Source of the DNA: Clonostachys chloroleuca
Lineage: Eukaryota > Ascomycota > Sordariomycetes > Hypocreales > Bionectriaceae
Assembly (NCBI GenBank): GCA_037952775.1
Contig: JBANAY010000003.1
Span: forward strand, 34,038,001-34,102,000
DNA length: 64,000 nt
Reading direction: 5' to 3'
The notes below the pieces were generated by a model, which was given only the letters and a program-made list of their open reading frames with translations, was not told the origin of the DNA and did not search any database. Positions within the stretch are counted from its first letter, which is position 1, and each line of letters begins with the position of its first letter. Of this stretch, positions 11,408 through 21,740 are shown piece after piece. Both the position numbers and the translations under genes were made by a program.

Positions 11408-12318
11408 ATGGCTGGTCTTGTAGGATACGCAAGTAGCGACGAGGACGAGGAAGTCGAGCAGCCCCAGCAGATTCAAGTATGTCTCTTGCAGTTCAACTCA
11501 TGAAGCCTTGTACCATTGACACCACCTGTAGCCAGCTGGTAAACAGCCATCTTCAGAGACCGCCGCAGCGCAGAAACCGCAGCCACCAGTTGATGGGAGC
11601 GGTAAGTCTCACAGAGCTCCAACTCATTCAACCATATTCGATGAAGGAACTGACAAGACTGAAAGCTAAGAATGACCCTTCCGAACAAACCCAGGCGCAA
11701 AAGGATTCTCCAACTACTGAGGATAGGCGCAAGGTGACCATTGGTCCTATTCTCCAGAATGCCACCCCATTAGGTCCCAGCCTTCCTCAGGTGGGAGACT
11801 CATATAGGGGGCCAGAGAATGATGCACTCGATGAGGCACCAGGCTCACCTTATTCAGCGAACCGGGCGGCGTTGCATGATCTCACACTCCCGTCCATCCC
11901 TAACATGGACATCCCTCCATCACCGCCAGGATCGCCAACGGAGACGACCAATAAGAAATTTGAACAGTTTATACAGCTAAAGAAAAAGGGGGTTCACTTC
12001 AATGCCAAGCTGGAAACTTCCGTGGCGCTTAAAAACCCGAGTTTGATGGATAAGCTCATGGCCTTTGTGGATATTGATGAGCAGTCTCAGTATGACACCA
12101 CGTTGCCGGCGGACTTGTGGAACCCTAAAGGGTTCCCCGACTGGGCGTACCGGGATAGCCTGAGGAAGAGCCAGGATAGAATTGCACGAGAGAGGGAGTC
12201 AGAGAAAGGTTCTGGCACTAGGACTGCGGTAGATTTTGTGCCAGCCGTTGGGTTGGGGACCGGAAACTCTTCAGCTGGGCTCGTCTCAAGGAATGAGAAA
12301 CGGGAGGGTGGATGGTAA
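11408..12318 (+). CDS. HCNGP/SAP30BP-like protein
   Basis: Exons 11408-11476, 11532-11601 and 11666-12318 give 263 aa. The N-terminus is MAGLVGYASSDEDEE, the usual acidic start of the family. The conserved core is KFEQFIQLKKKGVHFNAKL, then NPSLMDKLMAFVDIDE, then LPADLWNPKGFPDWAYRDSL and RKSQDRIARE. These are the landmarks of the HCNGP family, whose human member SAP30BP has been linked to transcription and to splicing of short introns. Introns have GTATGT and GTAAGT donors. Nuclear location is expected. The C-terminal tail is Gly/Ser-rich and not conserved. Confidence 0.9.
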
Positions 12319-13013
12319 TAGAACTTAATTGGGTGGAAGCAAACATGGATCAAATCACAAACTATAGCCAAGTCGAGCAATTGGTTCAGTTGTATGGGAA
12401 ATGAGAATGCATTTTTGAGCAATGGAAGATGTCCTGCTTTCCTTACCCCCTTTAAAGGTGAGAAGAGTAGACGAAAAATAGATAGTTTGTTAAACTGATT
12501 GATAAAGTGATTTCTAGGACACCCCTTCAGAAAGAAAGGTGGCAACTGGGCGACATTGACATTGATAAGCTCAGGCGTCAACTTCTCGAGTCTTTGATCG
12601 GCACTTTTATATATTGAGCGCGAATAACCAAATAAAGAAATGGCCAATACATTGCCAATTGTAAAAATCGTTTTTTTATTGTTGCATTACATTAATAATT
12701 GTAGAAAGTGCTTTGTTGCCACCCAACTGCGTGCTAATAATGTTGGTCAACAGAATAAATAGAAGGAAGCTTTTCAATTTCCTGTTTCATAGCAGCTTCA
12801 TATGCCCGATTTCTATGTATGCTGGAGCCGGCACATCCTAGCTACCCTTTCATTATTGAGGTATCATAAACTAAGAACAAAACCCCACGCCATCAGCCTG
12901 ACCTTTTGCCAATATATATGGCTGTCAATGCCGGAATATACAAAAGTCTCATCATATTTACGTTGCCTTTCTTTCCTCTGCTCCACATTCGAGTCTAATC
13001 AGGATTGGCATGC
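12319..13013. other. Convergent intergenic region
   Basis: This is an AT-rich stretch between the 3' ends of the HCNGP-like and DUF3712 genes. I see no gene or repeat. Confidence 0.5.
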
Positions 13014-14304
13014 CTAAGAGCTGCAGGAGACATTCACGTTGAGGGAACTCTTGATTATCTGACCAATATTGACGTCCACAGTCACGTTGGCGTTTCCAAG
13101 AGCGGTAGCAAAGTAACTGAGACTTTGGCCGTTATTCGTGACGGACTGGCCAAGCATCTTGAGGGGGATGACGCCAGTCTGGCAGTATGCTGGAGATTGG
13201 ACCAATTGAAGGATGCCAACCTGGTTAAGGCTCCCTTGAATGTCATAAGTATTGTCGCCAGGAACCAGGAGCACATTGTCCATGGTGATGTTCCCGTACT
13301 GAGTATCGCCGATGTAGTTGGCAAATGTAATATTTCCCTTGATGAGAAGTTAGCCTGACTCCTTAGATTGCGATAGACACAATTCGGGTTGCCACTCCTG
13401 TTGTAGGAGTACCGATGCCCAAACCTGAGTCTGGTCATGGAGAGATAGTGGAGAATTATGCGACGCTCAACAAGAAGAAAACTACTTACAATATCGAGGG
13501 TGAAATGGGAGGCGTTGGGAACTCTTGCCTTGCCCCAGAAATTGTTGCCCTGACTGTCCTTCTGGAGAGCCACCCTGCCTTCGAGAACCTCTAGGCCGTT
13601 GAAGTGGTTGAGGCCCTTGATGTCCAGCGTCTTCTTGAACGTCACGCCGTACTTGCGGTCTAGACCGGCGGGCTTAGCCTTGGTGTCACCCTTGATAGTG
13701 ACGCGCAGGGTTTCGTTGCTGGCGAACCAAACATTGAACTGCGTGAAGGCATCCATGTCTGCGATGGTAATTGCCTGGCTGGTATTGACCGCCAATAGTT
13801 TCTCGGCCGAGGTTTTGGGAAAGTCGACTTTGACGAAAGGTCTCTGTCCTTCTGCGTCCTCTAGGTACATATCTCCGACAAAGGGGTCGATGTCGGCATG
13901 AATCTTGCCATCTGTGGTGATTGTGGAATTGATCTCGAGGCGATAGGCCTCGCTTTGGGTATCGAGGACGTTGACACCTTGGATCTCGAGCTTGGCGTCA
14001 TTGATTTTATTTTGGGCAATTTTGGGGAGACCGACAAAGATGCTAGAATTTCAGCGTTAATTTGGGAGAGGTCGGGTTATACGATATTCAACTATAAGAA
14101 ACTGGCGACAAGGAGGTGCATCATGGATGGTTTATTCACTTACACTAGGCACACGACGAGAACGACAATGGCGATGACCACGATGAGATACACCCACCAG
14201 AAGCGCTTGCAGTGCCCTAGACATCTGCGCTTCCTGGTGGGTTTGTGTGTAGGACTGACATTCTCGATCTCACGTCCATTCACCTGCTCAGTTTTGTCAT
14301 CCAT
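13014..14304 (-). CDS. DUF3712 (LEA2-like) single-pass membrane protein
   Basis: Exons 14304-14144, 14042-13490 and 13337-13014 give 345 aa. The N-terminal 35 residues are polar and basic (THKPTRKRRCLGHCKR). One strong transmembrane segment follows at about 37-58 (WVYLIVVIAIVVLVVCLVIF), so a type II topology is expected. The extracytoplasmic part begins FVGLPKIAQNKIND and carries the pattern of the fungal DUF3712 family: IQGVNVLDTQ, then INSTITTDGKIHADIDPFVG, and several N-x-S/T sites. The molecular role of the family is not established. Donors are GTAAGT and GTAAGT with AG acceptors. Confidence 0.85.
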
Positions 14305-17300
14305 GTTGAGATGTATTAAACCTTTGCCGTGGCTTAAGAATCACAATCTTAGAGTTAGTGTTGTCTTGATATTACAACAATGAGCAATGAGGATGATCAG
14401 TGATGAGAGGTTGGTGGACGTGAAGGGGAGCACCAGGATGAGAGGCGAGGTCAACGAACAGGGGACAACGTGTGGCAGACCAAGTCAATTATATATCTAC
14501 GTTTCCTCCCACCGACGATGTTTATTAAGAACAATGCGGAGAAGTGGAAGAGGGGCAATGGGATGTGGGCGAGAGGAGGCAAGGGGTCCGAGGGCATCGC
14601 GTCAGATGATAGCCCCCTGCTTCGACACCATTGCTCAGGTATCTAATAGTTCAAGCTAATGCCTGGCTCACCGACAAGGTTTGATTGAAGGAGGTGTGGT
14701 CAAAAGTGCTTGAGAGAACGAAGCAGCAAAATTCGTTGCCAGGCATCTTTCAGCCAGCGAGCAGGCACGAGAAACCCGCTAGACGGTTGCCACACAGCAC
14801 AGCTCTGCTAGACCCCGGACTCGAGATCGGCCAATTAGTGCATATGACATATTGGCATCTCTGAGAAGACCAATCGTTGGGTGTTGATGGTCAGTAGTGG
14901 GTGTGCTGCAGCCGGGGTTGAATGCCAGAAGCGGAAGACCCCCGGACGCTGAACTTAGTGACGGAGGTTATGCTTCTGGTAGGAGATGAGATGGGTGCGT
15001 TACTTTCGAATACCTAGCTAATGACCAACGAAACTCTGCATGGCTCTCCCTTTGTCCCAGCCTGGGATGGTACTGCGTCGGTACCCCGCCAGATGGTGGA
15101 GTGGATGTACATCTCCCTTCGACAGCCTTCAGGGATACAGATTGTTGATGGGAGACTATACACTGAAATCAAATGAACTGATAACAAGACGATACACGAC
15201 ATGTTTCGAGTTAGCTATATGTTGCCCAATATCAATGCATAGACAACCTCGCGCCTGAGTCTGTGAGAAGTATTGTCTCATCTTGTTAATCTTTGAGAGC
15301 AAAAGGCCGATCAAGATGCCACCATTGGCCAATGATCCCTGAACGCTGTAATTACATGCCTTACAGCTGGCTGTGGAGAACCAACAAGCCGACTAGGATG
15401 CAATAACGGCTGGCTTGCCCCTGCACCTCGGTTTCTTGTGATGATGGATATGAGCGGCTCTGAGCACATGAAAGTCAATTCACCATATTCCGCCGTGGAA
15501 AAGTGGGAAATGAAGGGGGAAAAAGGCCAAGTCTCCTCTCCCCGCACAGCATCCGTGCCGAGACTGTGGAGAGGATCCTCCTCCATATTACTTGGCAAGC
15601 TTGGTCTTTCCTGGAGAAAGATGGGGTAGCCGGGCTGGCAGGAACCTGGATGTCGCCCCGGATTATTATCGCCGGTAGGGCCTGCGAAGGAATATTCGCC
15701 GCCCTTTCCATTAATCGACTACTTTTCCTTTTAAGTAAGGTAGGAGGTGAAATAGCCTAGGAGCAGCCGGGAATTGATGAGGCAACAGGATCTCAAGGAG
15801 GTTGATTTGGTAGTAATTGAAGGGACGAAATTCTTCGCAAAAAAGCAGGTGGCACACTTAGCGGCTGCTTAGGGTGCGCCTTCCCCTCCACTGTCATCTT
15901 GGTTCCTTCCCGCCTGGCGATCGCAGTTGGTCGCCACCACACGGATGTGATACTGCATGGAGGCTAATGCAAAGGCTGGCAGGAGCGCCCGGCACAACTG
16001 GCGGACAGGGCTAACAGAAAGAGCTCCTCGTGTTTGCCGTTTCCCGTTTCGGCCGACGTCACACGATCGTTTCTTTCCTACATCTTACCCAGACCACCAG
16101 CCATGCTCTTGTGGGTTGGAAAAGCCTTGATTTATCTTATCCAAGTGCTTGCTCTCGTCACATCGTGTTGCGCCACCGAGATTAACTTTGGTCTTTGAGA
16201 TCGTGTGAGAAAATTCTCCCAATCCTTCTCCCCTAACCGCTTTTACCGTTCTCGCCGCATGAAGGTACCATTTCCAGCTGCCCACCAGACATGGGGAAAG
16301 GTAAATCCCAATACGAACAAGGCTACGCCCGATGTTACCCCCTCGGCATTTCCATATTCCTGCTGCCCAATTTACATGTGCTACTCAACCATATTGTTGG
16401 ACCCGGCCTGCACCCTGGCTCTCAGAATGGACTGTTGTGCCTCAACCTTTCCAGCCATCCCTGTGGCGTCGAGCTCAGCGATAGCAATCTAATCCATAAT
16501 AGTGCCCTATTGGAGGGGGAACCACGTGTAACTCTCAATGGCCGTTGAGATGCTAGCTACGATGTGCTTCAATGTCCTTGTATGTGACTTGAACACGGAA
16601 TTAGGTCGACTCTTCTGCGGTACTTTGCTTCGCTCCAGTCCAGTGATTTGGGAGGAACAATGAGTCCATATCCACCAACTTAATGTTTGGCTAGACACAC
16701 TGTGACGCCTCCCATTGTGGCAACATCCCCAGTACGAGCGAGAGACTGTCGCCAGACCTGCAAATTGCATGAGAAGGCGACTGACGTGCGACTGCGTCGA
16801 GGGGCAGTACCCCGTTACCTGCCCCTACCCATTGTCACGGTGTCGCTGCATAGGAGAGCCACGACGATCGCCTCGGAAACTAAATCCGATGACCTCGGCC
16901 AATTGAATTTGATCGATGGGGATCTGAACACGCACGAGGTCTTCCAGGGATCTCTCCGCATCCTCAAGAATGGATCTCAAGAGTGGCATTCGTCATCGAC
17001 ACAACCCACTCCTATTGATCCACGCTCGTTGCCTGGGCAGACCCCTGGCGATGAGGAGTGGACATTCTTGCCGCTCTCACGAGACCAAGGCATCTTGGAG
17101 CGGCTTTCTCCATCGTTTGAGGGCTCCAGTTACCTCAGCTATGCTCATGTTGATTACTAGCCTCAGGCAACCTTGACCGTGCTTGGCTAGGCGCATTCGG
17201 GGAGAGCGGTAGCTCTCGTCCCCATCCTTGTCTCGCTGCAAGTCGAAAGGAGGAGGAGACCACTTTGAAGAAGTACATATTTTATCAAAGCGAGAACGGA

Positions 17301-17958
17301 CAGATGGAAATAGGTCTACAGTACATCTCTATCATCAACATTGAAGGCTTTGTGCATAACATATCCTATTGTCCAAGGACAGTTCCACACCAATCTACCT
17401 CAAAGAAGAAGGTCCACAATACTAAGCATATCTATGATATACTGAAAACAAAATCTCTGGAGGGATACTCCATAGCTCGGCACCGTGAGTATGCCCCCCA
17501 GAGAATAAAGGAGTAGTATCAGTGATACACTGCGGTGCATGGCCGTTGACGGGCTATTGGCGTGATGAACTGGCTCGCATGAATGAAAAGTCTGTGGGGG
17601 GACACGGACCTGTAAGATGTTCACAGGAAACACTCGATGACTGAAAAATGTGACGGACGAGGGGTCTAATGGGCAACTGTAGTCCCCTTGTCTCCCATTA
17701 TGCGTTGTGCTATATGCGCTTATCGTATTGCTATCCATTCGCATATGAAGGCTGACAAGAAACTCGCCCATGGTTTCTTAAACAGCTGCTAAGGGCGATG
17801 AAACCTCTTGGCTACCGACTTCATTCTGAAGTGATCAACGGCAAGCCGAGGTGACACATGAAACTCCCATGTCTAATCTATGGAGCTGGCATCCGATCTC
17901 CATCTCCTTCCATATCTGGGATTATTCTACATCCCCGTTCTGTCCGGCTCTCTAATGT
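14305..17958. other. 3.65-kb region without a supportable gene
   Basis: Several open frames exist on both strands, but none combines an ATG start, splice sites and a protein I can recognise. The longest plus-strand frame (16687-17160) has no ATG. The left part is upstream of the DUF3712 gene. I found no clear inverted-repeat element here. Confidence 0.4.
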
Positions 17959-19661
17959 TTACAATTTGGACCACAGACCCTTCTTCTCTATTCCTGAGTC
18001 ACCATCGTATATATCTCTTTCTACACGCCGTGTGTTGATCTGTGACAATGGTGAGTAGCTGAAACAAAATGGCGTCGAAGGCAACCTACAAATCTGGGAC
18101 CCAGGTCGGAGATGTTTTTGGCCCCTAGCAATCTCATGCATGTTGCCGTTTCCGCCTCGAGGACTAAGAAAGGCCATTAGTATCAACAACAGCCAGGAGC
18201 AACTTTCAACCCCATCTGCTAGCGAGATGTTGCGTGGACATACGACCCGGGGAATGGACGCACGCATCTGCGTGGAAATACTTACTCTCAAACATGCGCT
18301 CAACACCAGCCTGCCCGCCGGCTCCCAGACTGAAGAGGGCAGCACGGCCGACACCAACCGCCTTCGCACCAAGACACAGCGCCTTGACAACATCCGTACC
18401 TCTCTTGATGCCTCCGTCGACCCATACCTCGATCTTGCTGAACACTTCCGGGCAGTACTTGCGGATCTCTAGGAGAGTGTGCACCGCAGGGGGTGCGGTG
18501 TCCAGAGCTCGCCCGCCGTGGTTCGACAGAATGATGGCCTTGACCTGCGGTGCGTACTTGGCGGCGAGGTAGGCATCCTCGTGCGTCTGTATCCCCTTGA
18601 GGACAATGGGAAGGTCCGTCTGCTCGGCCAGCCAAGCAAGGGTTGGACCCCAGGTCAGGTCCGGCGCGGTGCCGAAGAACAACTGCTGCCCAACACCTCC
18701 TCCGCCGGGCCGCTTCTCCCCGGACTCCTTGCCGCCCACCTCGACCGTTAGCGAGCGGTCAAAGTTGGACTTCTCATCCAGCTCGCGCTTGCCGGGGACC
18801 GGGGCGTCCAGCGTCAGGACGATAGACTTGTAGCGGTGCTTCATGGCGTTGATGCGCTTGAGCATGGCTATGCTCTTTGCGCGGTCCTTTTGGATGTACA
18901 GCTGCCACCCGAATACCTGACCGTCGGGTGACCCTTCGATGATCTGCTCCGGCGTCATGGACGCATTGTTGGAGATGAGCTGCATGGCGCCGAACCGAGC
19001 GGCCGCCTTGGCGATGCCCTGCTCGCCGTCTGGGTGGGCGAGCCGGGCCATGGCCGCCGGCGAGACGTAGATGGGGAGCCCGACCTTGTGCCCGAGGAGG
19101 GTCGTTGACAAGTCACAGTCTGTGCAGTCGACAAACATCCGAGGCCGGAGGAGGATATCCCTGTACACGGAGTTGTTGAAGCGTTTAGATATCAAGTCAT
19201 CGCCCGCGGAGAAGTAGTACGCCCAGCATTTCTTGGAAACCTGTTTGGTAGCTACTTCCTCTAGCTCGTCAAGGTTGAGTAACGTCTCTAGGGGAGGAGG
19301 CCCTTGCACAGACTTCTCGACCTCCTGAGCCACATTGGCCTCCTGGACCTTGGCGAGGCTGTCGGGATTCACCTGCCCGAGTTTGGCACTGGGATGTAGG
19401 TTCTCCTCGAGGGTGCCTGGGGGGTGCACAGGATCATACTCCTCTGTGGCGTCCTTCCCGGCGAGAGACAGGATGATCTTGGAGCCTCCGGGGTGCTCAG
19501 GTAAGAAGTTGGTCACATCATAGACATTCCCGTACAGAATCACCCAGCAGCTCTCTGCAGTGTTGTGCTTGGCGACTACCAGATGGTCTGATTAGCTTAG
19601 TGATGCCCAGGTGTCCGAGAATCAGTTCCTCACCCTCTTCGGCGTCAAAAATCTTGGCCAT
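17959..19661 (-). CDS. cyb2: L-lactate dehydrogenase (cytochrome b2)
   Basis: The enzyme oxidises L-lactate to pyruvate with FMN and passes electrons through a fused haem domain to cytochrome c. Exons are 19661-19634, 19575-18286, 18163-18090 and 18039-17959, giving 490 aa. The N-terminal cytochrome b5 domain has haem ligands His37 (HPGG) and probably His60 (DPVHPP). The FMN-binding alpha-hydroxyacid oxidase barrel follows, with [25 protein letters not shown], the catalytic-region [14 protein letters not shown] and [13 protein letters not shown]. The end reads [20 protein letters not shown] and [18 protein letters not shown]. The protein starts [14 protein letters not shown] directly at the b5 domain. 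It therefore lacks the long mitochondrial presequence of yeast Cyb2 and may be cytosolic or peroxisome-associated. An unseen upstream exon cannot be excluded. Confidence 0.93.
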
Positions 19662-20420
19662 ATTTGCAAAAATGCAGTATAGAATTCACGCAATTGAGTC
19701 TAGAGAGGTGTATCGTGCCTACAACGAGAGTGGCTGACCGTATGTTTGATAATAATAAATGACCTGATCTTTGATTCGTGGAAGGCCTCGGCGGTAGTTA
19801 CCCCGACGCCACTCTTTCGTGAGGATGTTCAGGAGAGGATGTAGAAGGATCGCCAACGGAAACAATCACATGTATTCAACACAGATAGAAGTAATAAATT
19901 CTTAAAACTGAGAGCTAGCTGCTGTCACGAGAAGGCGCAAGGAGAGAGACAGGAGGGAGAAGAGGAGATGACCAAGGACAATTAAGCCTGCAACCATTGG
20001 GCCACTGGGCCAACCTCCTCCACCAAGCATCCAACGCTTTCCCTGGCCGCGGGTCCACTCGTGTCGGGATAGCCTGCAGTTCCCAGGGGAGTTCGCCGCT
20101 AGCATTGAGCCTTTTGCGGAGGGATTGCGGAGGTTGATGCGAGCGAGAAGCGGCCAGGTACAGATGCATAGGTGCTGACTAAGCGCACCATCTTGCCCGG
20201 TCCCATGCCCTATCGATAGGCAAAACGTCATGGACGGGGAATTATTTCCAAACCTCGAATTTCCATCGGAGTTCCGTTGTCGGCCTTAACGATTTCGCCA
20301 ACTGCCACCCCGCGGCGCTCCTTCATGAACCAGCATCCGCCCAGCCCGCTCTGAGATCTGATTTTTGCCAGTCAATCGCTACATTTATATACCTCCTGCG
20401 TCTCTCCAGCTGCAAGAATC
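19662..20420. promoter_or_regulatory. Divergent upstream region of cyb2 and jac1
   Basis: This 759-nt non-coding stretch lies between two divergent starts. No specific element is called. Confidence 0.4.
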
Positions 20421-21254
20421 ATGCCAGCCTCATCCCCTGCTCGGCACATGTACCGACTCTGCGCAAGATGCCAGGTCCACGCTCAACGCACATCGTGCGC
20501 CGCCGCCATTCCAACCCGCCCGTCGTCTCTCCTTCAGAGAACAGCCACCTCCGCCTTCACCTCCGCTCCCGTGTCTCTCGCCTCTAGCAGCGCTCACCGC
20601 ATCCCCTCAGGAGCCTCCTTCTTCTCTTCTAGCGCCGCCCTCCACCGAGACGCCGAAAACGCCGACACCTCAACCACCTCGTCGTCCTCCTCTTCGCAGC
20701 CTTTCTCCTCCGGCGCCCCCAAAACCCATTACGACCTCTTCCCAGAGACCTTACCCCAGGGCCCTCCCCCCGCCGGCCACTTCCCCATCGACACCCGCGC
20801 CCTTCGCCGCGAGTTCCTCCGCCTCCAGGCCCGCGCCCACCCGGATCTGCACCCGGCCTCGGACAAGCCCCGCGCCGAGGCCGCCTCCGCCCTCATCAAC
20901 GACGCCTACAAGACCCTCTCCAACCCCCTCCTCCGCGCCCAGTACCTCCTCGCCCTGCGCGGCGTTGACGTTGCCAACGACGAGACGCTGAAAGTCGAGG
21001 AGCCTTCCTTGCTCATGCTCGTCCTCGAGGCCCGCGAGGAGATCGAGGACGCCGAATCCGAGGCCGACCTAGAGCAGCCGCGCGAGGCCAACGACGCCCG
21101 CATAGCCGCCAGCGAGGAGGCTCTCGACGTCGCTTTTGCCAACGACGACATCGAAGCCGCCAAGCGCGAGGCCGTGCGGTTACGGTACTGGGTCAACATC
21201 AGGGACACCCTGCACCACTGGGAGCAGGGCAAGCCCGTCGTCCTGCAGCATTAA
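20421..21254 (+). CDS. jac1: Mitochondrial J-domain co-chaperone Jac1/HscB
   Basis: Jac1 stimulates the mitochondrial Hsp70 Ssq1-type chaperone during Fe-S cluster transfer from the Isu scaffold. It is a single exon of 277 aa. The first ~95 residues are Arg-, Ser- and Ala-rich with almost no acidic residues, fitting a mitochondrial targeting sequence plus linker. The J domain begins at KTHYDLFPET (about 101) and has the essential HPD at 140-142. ALINDAYKTLSNPLLRAQYL is typical of HscB proteins. The C-terminal three-helix domain that binds the scaffold follows (LLMLVLEAREEIEDAE to the end). A second in-frame ATG at codon 10 is also a possible start. Confidence 0.93.
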   Translation: MPASSPARHMYRLCARCQVHAQRTSCAAAIPTRPSSLLQRTATSAFTSAPVSLASSSAHRIPSGASFFSSSAALHRDAENADTSTTSSSSSSQPFSSGAPKTHYDLFPETLPQGPPPAGHFPIDTRALRREFLRLQARAHPDLHPASDKPRAEAASALINDAYKTLSNPLLRAQYLLALRGVDVANDETLKVEEPSLLMLVLEAREEIEDAESEADLEQPREANDARIAASEEALDVAFANDDIEAAKREAVRLRYWVNIRDTLHHWEQGKPVVLQH

Positions 21255-21740
21255 GAAAAAGGGAGACATAGGGAAGAAACCGCGGCGAGGAGGGTGTGTG
21301 TGAACTCGCGTTTTGAGAAGCTGAAACCTGGAGTTCGCAAACGGGATACTTGGCCCCCGCCTCCGCTCAATTTTTGGTATCTGTCTATGGACGCGCGCCT
21401 GTGCGGTCTTGCGCTCTGTGTATACAATAATATTAATAGAATAGGCGGCAAGGTTTGGCGGAGCCCACCATGCGTGAAAATAGAAGCAAAGAGATACATT
21501 GTGTCGTTGAATTCATGCAAGGCACCTGTGCCAGAGGTACGCCTCATCGCCGAGCAAGGTCGGTTTAATGCACCATCCAAAGCTCATCCAAAAAAAGGGA
21601 AAACTCCTATCTATATCGTGTGCCAAACCGTTCGCCTCTTTTCACTCCGCGTGATTTGTAAAAACCTGGTATATGCTGATGGACTGGGAAAATGTGTATC
21701 AAATCGTTAATACGAAGGTATATTTGTGTGTATTGTATTT
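21255..21740. other. Convergent intergenic region
   Basis: This 486-nt stretch lies between the 3' ends of jac1 and palF. No gene is visible. Confidence 0.5.

Noticed and set aside
16687..17160. 157-codon open frame on the plus strand
   Set aside because: It begins at TTG with no ATG inside, no splice signals were evident, and the product is not recognisable.
20365..20991. 208-codon Pro/Ser-rich frame overlapping jac1
   Set aside because: It is the alternate-frame shadow of the GC-rich jac1 coding sequence; the HPD-containing frame is clearly the real one.
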